64,000 nt of DNA. Origin: Eurosta solidaginis (taxonomy: Eukaryota; Arthropoda; Insecta; Diptera; Tephritidae). The notes beneath the pieces are model-generated. The model searched no databases. It was not told where the DNA came from and saw nothing but the letters and a program-made list of their open reading frames with translations. Every line of letters starts with the position of its first letter. Within the stretch, counting starts at the first letter, position 1. Position numbers and translations under genes: made by a program. Positions 57,116 to 64,000 of the stretch are shown piece by piece. Location of the stretch: assembly GCF_040869045.1 (NCBI RefSeq), contig NC_090319.1, forward strand, positions 48,828,779 to 48,892,778, read 5' to 3'.

Positions 57116-60100
57116 TAAAATATCGTTTTGATTTAACGAAGACTGTTCAAATCAATGTTGTGAACATAAACGTCTGCAAACTTTGGTCTACATTTTAAAA
57201 ATTTTATCCAGGGTCTTTATAATATTTTATTTATGTAGATGCGCCGAGGATTATACGATTTTCACGCATGAGTTACGCAACGACATCCACTTAGATTACT
57301 TATGATTTCGAGGGCGGCATCCTTGGCCGAATACTCACTCCATTACGTTTCAAGGTGTTTCTCTGGTGTAGCTGGGTAGCATAGCGCGACAAAAACATCC
57401 GTTAGAAAGTCTTCGGAGATACACCTAGTGCTTCTAGGAAAGTGACGTCCACGAAGGTATGAGTTCGAAGTAACAGTCCTATAGCTTCTGTGCGCGCGTA
57501 TGGTGTGAGGGTCAGGAGGCGTGGTAGGGACTGGTGGTCGGGATTGCTACTGTCCACACATCGGGAATTGTAGCTCTTAAAAACAGCCGAAAAAACTGGA
57601 GGCGCCCTGTGCCACGAGATTCATGAGTATTAATAGACCATTAATAGCAACCGTAAGTCGCCTTTGTGCGTGACCGCCAAGGAGCCAAAACTTATTTAAA
57701 GAAATTGTGTTCGCGACGATTATTAGGAATTAACCCCAGGTGAAACTACGCTTTGCACGAGATATACAGACAAAAAAGTGACCAGTTTATGTATCTCTAT
57801 TATTATTATTTTTTTTTTTTCAGCAGACGCCAGTACCAATTCCAAAGACCGGAGTTAGGTTCGAAGCCTCTCTGGAGTAAGTGAACGAGGCACAATCCCT
57901 CCGCAAGCAGATACTCCTGACAATTTTTGAACGATTTGCGAGATTTTGAGGCAAAATCCCCGAATCTTTCCGAAATGGCTAAAACGTTGATTTCCTTACA
58001 TACAAACAAAACATTTCCTAAATATTATTTTTTTAAATAAAAAAATTAAGGCTTTTAAAGTAAGAATACAGGCGCCGGTATATAATAGAGCATACGCCGC
58101 CGCCGCCGATAAAGTGATCATCGTAAACCTCTAATACGCAGTCGGAAGTGTCTTTATTATAAATTCATTGGATTTCTCGAGTTCTCCCAACATTGGCAAA
58201 CTCTATTTCTCTTCTACAACTTACTGCTTCCGGTTCAGTTCGTTAACCTTCCTTGACGTTCCTTCCTTCTCTACCCTCTTTAGAGGCACGCTGAATCTGA
58301 TATTCGCATTATTAGGGAAGGATGGTCTAGCAAGGGCCAGCCAATCATACCTAGATATATAACGTTCGAGCTCACTGTTATATTAAAAACATTGCATCCT
58401 TAGCTAAAGTCAAAACCTTTTATATGGTTAAACGCAAAAGAATGAATATATTTCCAACTAGGTCGGTATGAATGCCTATAACATAAGAAGCATTGAACAG
58501 TGTTCATAAAATAATGTAAACATGCTATTGGTTTCGAATTGATTTCACATGGAGTATAGCGAGATCTTACATACATACCTACAGACATATGGATATGTAT
58601 AAGTACACATATGTATGTATACAACTATTTCAATGAATGCACTGAAGGCCTCCCCCTATATTAAAACCAACCTAAGAGCGCATTAGGGAAAAGAGAACAC
58701 TCTTAAGAGCATACATATACGGTTAATAAGCTATGAATAGTAGGCCAGAAAACAATTACAACAACTAGTTACAGCATAAATACGTAAATGAAAAGCGATA
58801 ACAAAACAATAAACAAAATCAAGAGTGAGCAAAGCCTAACAAAAACTATTTAGATCAGCAGCCAAGTGGACATTCACCACTAGGCTTGATGGGGCATTGT
58901 GGTGCATAAAACCTGTTGTTGTTGCATATTGGCTTGCAGGCTCTTTACTTGTTTATATGTTTTTATGTTTTTTTTTTTAGGTTTTTTCATTATTTTTCAT
59001 GTTGCTGCTGGTGGCGACTTTTCGCTGTTATAATTGTGTCTCTGTTGGTTCGCTGCTGCTCCGGCGCCACCCCAAAAAAACTTGCAGACTCAGTTTATTC
59101 ATAACTTTGAGTTCGATAGGGCGCGTGCAAGAGGTTCACGGATAATAAATACTCCCGCGTTTATGTACATTGAGTGTATCAAATATATATAAAACTGTTT
59201 ATGTATATTTAATCAAAACTGATTTGCTAATTAAAAACAAAAGCGAATACGCAACGACTTTAAAAGTGTAATATTAATGTATAAAAACAAAAAAAAAATC
59301 ATATATCTAGTGAATAACTTAAGTAAGGCTCAATGTGGACGCTTAGACAGCAAAAAATTAAGAATTTTAAAACAATCTACAAAACTTAAAGTAAAAAAAA
59401 TTAAACCTAAAATATTATTTTAAAATCGAATTGATTCCAGACAGTTACATATGTTACTGCTTTATGTGCTACACGTAACGAAGTTTGCTGCGGCTATAAA
59501 TATACATTTGTATGTATGCACATTAGACCGTTTCATAAAAAATATTTGGTTTTTTCCAAAAATGTTTAATTTGTTTCTACAAAAATGCCCATAAGGATAT
59601 ACATATTTATAAGGCATCATGTAATAATAAAGGTGATGTCAGCAATATTACCTCACTTTTTCTGTAATTATATTTTCCGGTTTACTTGTATTCAATTTGG
59701 TTGCTTCATTTTTCGTACAAAATTTCCAAGATAATTTATCTCCTGCAAAATTTTTTCCATATTATTTTGCAGAACACAAAGTTACGTTAATATTTCTGGC
59801 TAAACAATTCTAGTAGCGGCTTATACAGTTATAATATTTCTAAACGTATAGTAAAATGTACTCCGTTCGTAGCAGAACTCAAAGGCAGTTCTGTATGATA
59901 GACAAACTTCTAAAATATGCATGCCGAACTTGTCAGAATAAGGAAAAACGTCAACGGGATGAGAACACCTGAATATTCATTTCATCATGGTATAAGGTAT
60001 CGTACTGAAAGTTCTTCAAATTTAGAACTGTAGAAGTTTTTTAGTAATAAAGTACTATAAAGTATATATTGAACTGCTTTTTCATGACACTTTTACAAAT
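57116..60100. other. Unassigned region
   Basis: 57250-57700 is more GC-rich than its surroundings and contains CGCGCGTATG and GGCGCCCTGTGCC, possibly an unrecognised element. 58100-58120 has (CGC)n. The remainder is AT-rich with TATGTA-type runs. No reading frame with a recognisable domain was found on either strand. Confidence 0.35.
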
Positions 60101-60560
60101 ATGTACAATATATTAGCTTCTGAAGTGAAGCCTTCAACAACGAGAAAAATTAATACGAACGAAGAGTTACGTAAAAATATTTTGTACATTTGGACGAATA
60201 ATCCCAATGTTACTTACAAAAAGTTGGCGAATCATCCTATGACACTGCCCCAAGAACGGTTTTATTCTTCAAGGAAGGTGGCTTAGTGAAGGCCAAGCCA
60301 AGAAGAGGCTACCCGCAGGAATCAGCAGACGCTCAGCTGTGGAATAATGTTCTATCCCTAATTAGGAAAAACCGATCCATGTCAACAAAGATGGTGCCAA
60401 AATAGTAAGAGCCACATATGTCAAGTCACACAATGGTATTTTAACGTACAAAAAGAAAAAAAGAGTACATCACGAGCACGGAAGAAACAGAAATGTTTGG
60501 CAGAAAGGTTCTGATTTGGCTAGATATTTGTGAATGCGGGAATCTTTATCATTATAAGTT
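60101..60560 (+). pseudogene. Tc1/mariner-like transposase N-terminus, decayed
   Basis: The frame from 60101 reads EELRKNILYIWTNNPNVTYK with KLANHPM, resembling the first helix-turn-helix of Tc1/mariner-type transposases. After a frameshift come KAKPRRGYPQESADAQLWNN and LIRKNRSMSTKMV, the second HTH, then a basic linker with ILTYKKK and RARKKQKCLAER. No catalytic Asp motifs follow. Assignment to Tc1/mariner is by overall layout only. Confidence 0.45.
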
Positions 60561-61389
60561 TTATAGTAAACATCGATATTGGATTGTGGTTTTATATTTT
60601 ATCTCAGACAAAAAAAAAACATGTTTTGGAAATGTTCTTATTTAAATCAAATAAGTACTACCTGGGTGGGTAAGCTTGTGTAGCTCGTCGTTATTTAACT
60701 TTGCCTCAGACATTCTACCGCTTAATCGGATAAAATTACATAATTAAGATTAGGTAAAACCCTGCTCAAAAATATTTACATATATTGCCAGCGTAGGTGA
60801 AATATCTGTCGTACGTAAGTGCATAGCCAATAGGCTGGTTGAAAAAAGTTTGCAATCGCTATGAGATAGTGGTATATACACAAAGAAATTAGCCTAAGTG
60901 GCAACCTAAGTTATAAATATTTCTGTTGTATGAATAATAAAATAATTGATGAATTTTAAGATACCTTTCGTCTGGTTTCCATATTTGTTCTTTAAGATTT
61001 ACAATAAATAATAAATAAATGTAAAAAATATTTTAAGAAGAAAATTTAGTCGGATTAGGTGATAATGCCAGGTATCAACTCTACCTAAAAATGATTTTCT
61101 TAAATACAACGTAAGATATTTTTATCTTCATACTATTACTGCCATACCTAAATTTTATTGTTTGAGAAAGTGGAAAATCGTGTAGAACCACTATTAGTGG
61201 TATTATCTAGACAGATAGTCTTGAAATGGAGCCGTTTCGGACATATGACCGGATATTTAAAGAAATAGATATAATAGGATTAGATTTAGACCTCAGTTGG
61301 CAACTCCACTTAGGAATATTTATTTTTAAATATGGTAACAATTTCTCATTGGTTACTCACAGATGCATATTTACGTAGATTTTGTTTAT
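60561..61389. other. Unassigned region
   Basis: AT-rich, no recognised feature. Confidence 0.35.
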
Positions 61390-62200
61390 TTTTATACCCA
61401 GCTGTACTTGTACACAGGATGTTATAACTTTGATTGGACAACGGTTGGTTGTACAGGTAGAAAGAAATCGAGATAGATATAGACTTCCCTATATCAAAAT
61501 CATCAGTATTGAAAAAAAATTTGATTAAGCCATGTCCGTCTGTCCGTTAACACGATAACTTAAGAAAATATTGTGATATCTTCACCAAACTTGGTACACG
61601 GGCTTATCTGAGCCCAGAATAGATTGGCATTGAAAATGAGCGAAATCGGATGATAACCACGCCCACTTTTTATATATATAACATTTTGGAAAACACAAAA
61701 AACTAATTAGGTACTTAGTAAATAATACACCTAGAATGTTGAAATTTGACGTGAGGACTGATATTGAAACTCTTCATAATAATAAAAAAAAAAACAAATT
61801 TTAAACGGGCGTGGCACCGCCCACTTGGGATAGAATCATTTTTACAAATATGGTTACTTATAAATCAAAAACCGTTAAACCTATCGTAACAAAATTCGGC
61901 AGAGAGGTTGCCTTTACTATAAGGAATGCTTTGAAGAAAAATTAACGAAATCGTTTAAGGACCACGCCCACTTTTATATAAAAGATTTTTAAAAGGATCG
62001 TGGACCAATAAAATAAGCTATATCTTTGCAAAAAAGAGCTTTGTATCAATGGTATTTCATTTCACAAGTGGATTTATAACAATAAATAGGAAAAACTTCA
62101 AATTTAAAAAAATGGGCGTGGCACCGCCCCTTTTATGACTAAGCCAATTTCTATGTGTCGGGAGCCATAACTTGAAGAAGAAATTTTTTCAGAATAGAAG
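61390..62200 (+). mobile_element. DINE-1-like element, 3' end missing
   Basis: It begins TTTATACCCAGCTGTACTTG, then TAGACTTCCCTATATCAAAATCATC, CCATGTCCGTCTGTCCGTTAAC and several CCACGCCCACTTT and GGGCGTGGCACCGCCC blocks (61660-62130). It stops near 62200 without the hairpin end. It is the uninterrupted reference for the target of the MULE-like element at 4693. Confidence 0.75.
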
Positions 62201-63087
62201 CATATGTATATGTATTATTGCGCAGCCTAGTAACACTATTATGCATACAAAACAAACAACAACAGCATTTCAATTGTACAGCTGGGTATGTAGTTATATA
62301 TGTATATAAGAAATATATACAATATGTATACATAGGTTACCCTATAGTTGAAATTTTGTTTTATATGCAGTGTAAAATACTTTTCGTTGATATCCATTGT
62401 GTCATATAATAAATATGATTTTTTTTTATTCGAATATGTGGCAACACCTCAGCATAAAGTAAATTGCAACTAATTTAAAAGAAAAAATTTCAAATAACAA
62501 TTTTGTGAAACGGTCTAATGTAAATAAAAACTCCCAAAAAATATGAAAAGATAACACTCATCGGCCATATTTTAACGCTCCCTAGACAATATGTTATCTT
62601 TCATAAATAGGTACAATAATAGGAATAGCGGTTTATGTGAGGGGCGCATGAAAGGGGTAATATAGTTAAATTTAATCCAATGGTATTTAATAGTGCACTA
62701 GAAAAAATACAATTAGCAAGTTACTCTAGAAATTACTACGCAGCAGTAAATTTATGCGAATTTCATTGGTACTAAGCATAGCAAAAAAAAAAACAAAAAC
62801 AAATATGAACGTCAATAACACACACGCATTCAAACACAAGAGAATATTACGCTCAGCAAACAAAATACCTCAGACTAGATTCATTTTAGATCGATTTAGG
62901 GAAGAGGCGGAGGGTGCCGCTGACACTGAAGTGAAAAAATACGAATAAAAGAGCTGCTTTGCTAGCTGAGCTAAGTGAGGCCCGGTGCGTGTCTCGCATC
63001 GATATATGTGTGGGAGTGTGTGTGCGTGCGTAATATTGGTTGCAGTGTCGACAGAAATAGCAAAGAGTCGTACGATTTTGCAAACTC
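62201..63087. other. Unassigned region
   Basis: AT-rich with TATGTATAT runs near 62205 and 62300; short open frames (62754-62948) have no recognisable domain. Confidence 0.35.
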
Positions 63088-63841
63088 TTTTTTATACTCA
63101 GCTGAGCAGAGCTCATAGAGTATATTAATTTTGTTCGCATAACGGTAACCCGTAACGGCATAAACTAATGGCGATAGATATAGACTTCTATATATCAAAA
63201 TGATCTGGGCGAAAAAAGAAATTACTTTAGCATGTCCGTCCGCCCGTCCGTCTGTCCGTCCGGAAACACGATAACTTCAGTAAATTTTAAGGTGTCTTGA
63301 TGAAATTTGGTATATACATAAGTTCCTGCGCAGTCATCTCAGATCGCTATTTAAAATGAACGAAATCGGACTATAACCACGCCCACTTTTTGGATATCGA
63401 CAATTTGGAAAAACCGAAAAAGTGCGATAATTCATTACCAAAGATGGATAAAGCGATGAAACTTGGTAGGTGGGTTTATCTTATGACGCAGAATAGAAAG
63501 TTAGTAAAATTTGGACAATGAGCCTGGCACCGCCCACTTTTAAAAGAAGATAATTTAAAAGTTTGGCAAGCTGTAATTTGGCAGTCGTTGAAGATATCAT
63601 TGTGAAATTTGGCCGGAACGTTACTCCTATTACTATATGTGTTCTAAAAAAAATTAGCAAAATCGGATGACGAACACGCCCACTTAAAAAAAAAAATTTA
63701 AGTCAAATTTTAACAAAAAATTTAATATTTTTACAGTATATAAGTAAATGATGTCAACATTCAACCCGAACATTTGTCTCCAAAGCCCTCAGCTGAGTAT
63801 GTAATGTTCGGTTGCACCCGAACTTAGCCTTCCTTACTTGT
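63088..63841 (+). mobile_element. Short DINE-1-like element with both ends
   Basis: The 5' end is TTTTTTATACTCAGCTGAGC. The 3' end is CAGCTGAGTATGTAATG, hairpin GTTCGGTTGCACCCGAAC, then CCTTCCTTACTTGT. Subterminal CTCAGCTGAG occurs in both ends as an inverted motif. CCGTCCGTCTGTCCGTCC and CACGCCCACTTTT blocks are present. At 754 bp it is the smallest copy here with both ends and lacks the 128-bp unit. Confidence 0.8.
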
Positions 63842-64000
63842 TAGTTAGTGGTATTTGTTGCTAAATTAGTGCAGGCAGAGATACTAAACATACACTGCTG
63901 CTTAGTTGAATTGGTTCAACATTTAGTTTTAGATTTTATCTATTAAAGGGCTTAATCAAATTTACTAGTACCAAGGAAGCTTCACCTATTTAAGTATTCT
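63842..64000. other. Unassigned end of window
   Basis: Nothing recognised. Confidence 0.4.

Overview
The window is repeat-dense, AT-rich nuclear DNA of a higher fly. I infer a tephritid fruit fly (Bactrocera/Zeugodacus/Ceratitis/Rhagoletis group) from the abundant DINE-1-like repeat, whose ends carry a GTTCGG...CCGAAC hairpin, together with the mixture of LINE, gypsy and Tigger families. The species cannot be fixed without a search. No bacterial or viral gene organisation, CRISPR array, rRNA or complete tRNA gene was seen.

The only clear host gene is a CHK/EcKinase-like small-molecule kinase on the + strand (five exons recognised, 106-10428; the N-terminus lies left of the window). Its introns are packed with transposons, and one in-frame TAA in the first visible exon makes it a probable pseudogene or null allele. 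A decayed exon of a second, tandem paralogue lies at 12608-13371, split by a solo LTR.

Region by region: 1-10.5 kb, kinase gene with a LINE fragment in intron 1, a DINE-1-like element holding a 1.5 kb MULE-like TIR element in intron 2, and a gypsy LTR plus SINE in intron 4. 10.7-18.7 kb, a MITE, two solo LTRs, a DINE-1 copy and decayed LINE RNase H pieces. 18.7-23.9 kb, a Tigger/pogo transposon carrying a DINE-1-like element with nine exact-length 128-bp tandem units. 24.4-33 kb, a LINE (endonuclease, RT, RNase H) split by a 5.0 kb mag-like Ty3/gypsy element whose 164-bp LTRs look identical. 33.8-37.3 kb, R1-like LINE tail, gypsy relic, DINE-1 with SINE, and a deleted mariner. 37.4-46.2 kb, a three-layer nest: TIR element, then DINE-1, then a 6.45 kb Ty3/gypsy element with a SAP-domain Gag. 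46.7-48.9 kb, a hAT transposon. 50.7-52 kb, a local duplication with 46-bp tandem repeats and a SINE. 52.9-57.1 kb, LINE fragments and a hairpin. 57.1-64 kb, mostly unassigned DNA, a Tc1/mariner-like relic and two DINE-1 copies.

The genes do not form a pathway. What the window offers is a layered record of insertions in which host repeats act as the empty-site reference for later insertions. I did not find a convincing new cellular system. The most unusual items are the MULE-like element with arrays of a GAAATAACTCCC motif and a nested palindrome, the palindromic repeats in the leader of the mag-like element, LINE tails made of (TTAGG)n, and the dimer-patterned expansion of the 128-bp array.
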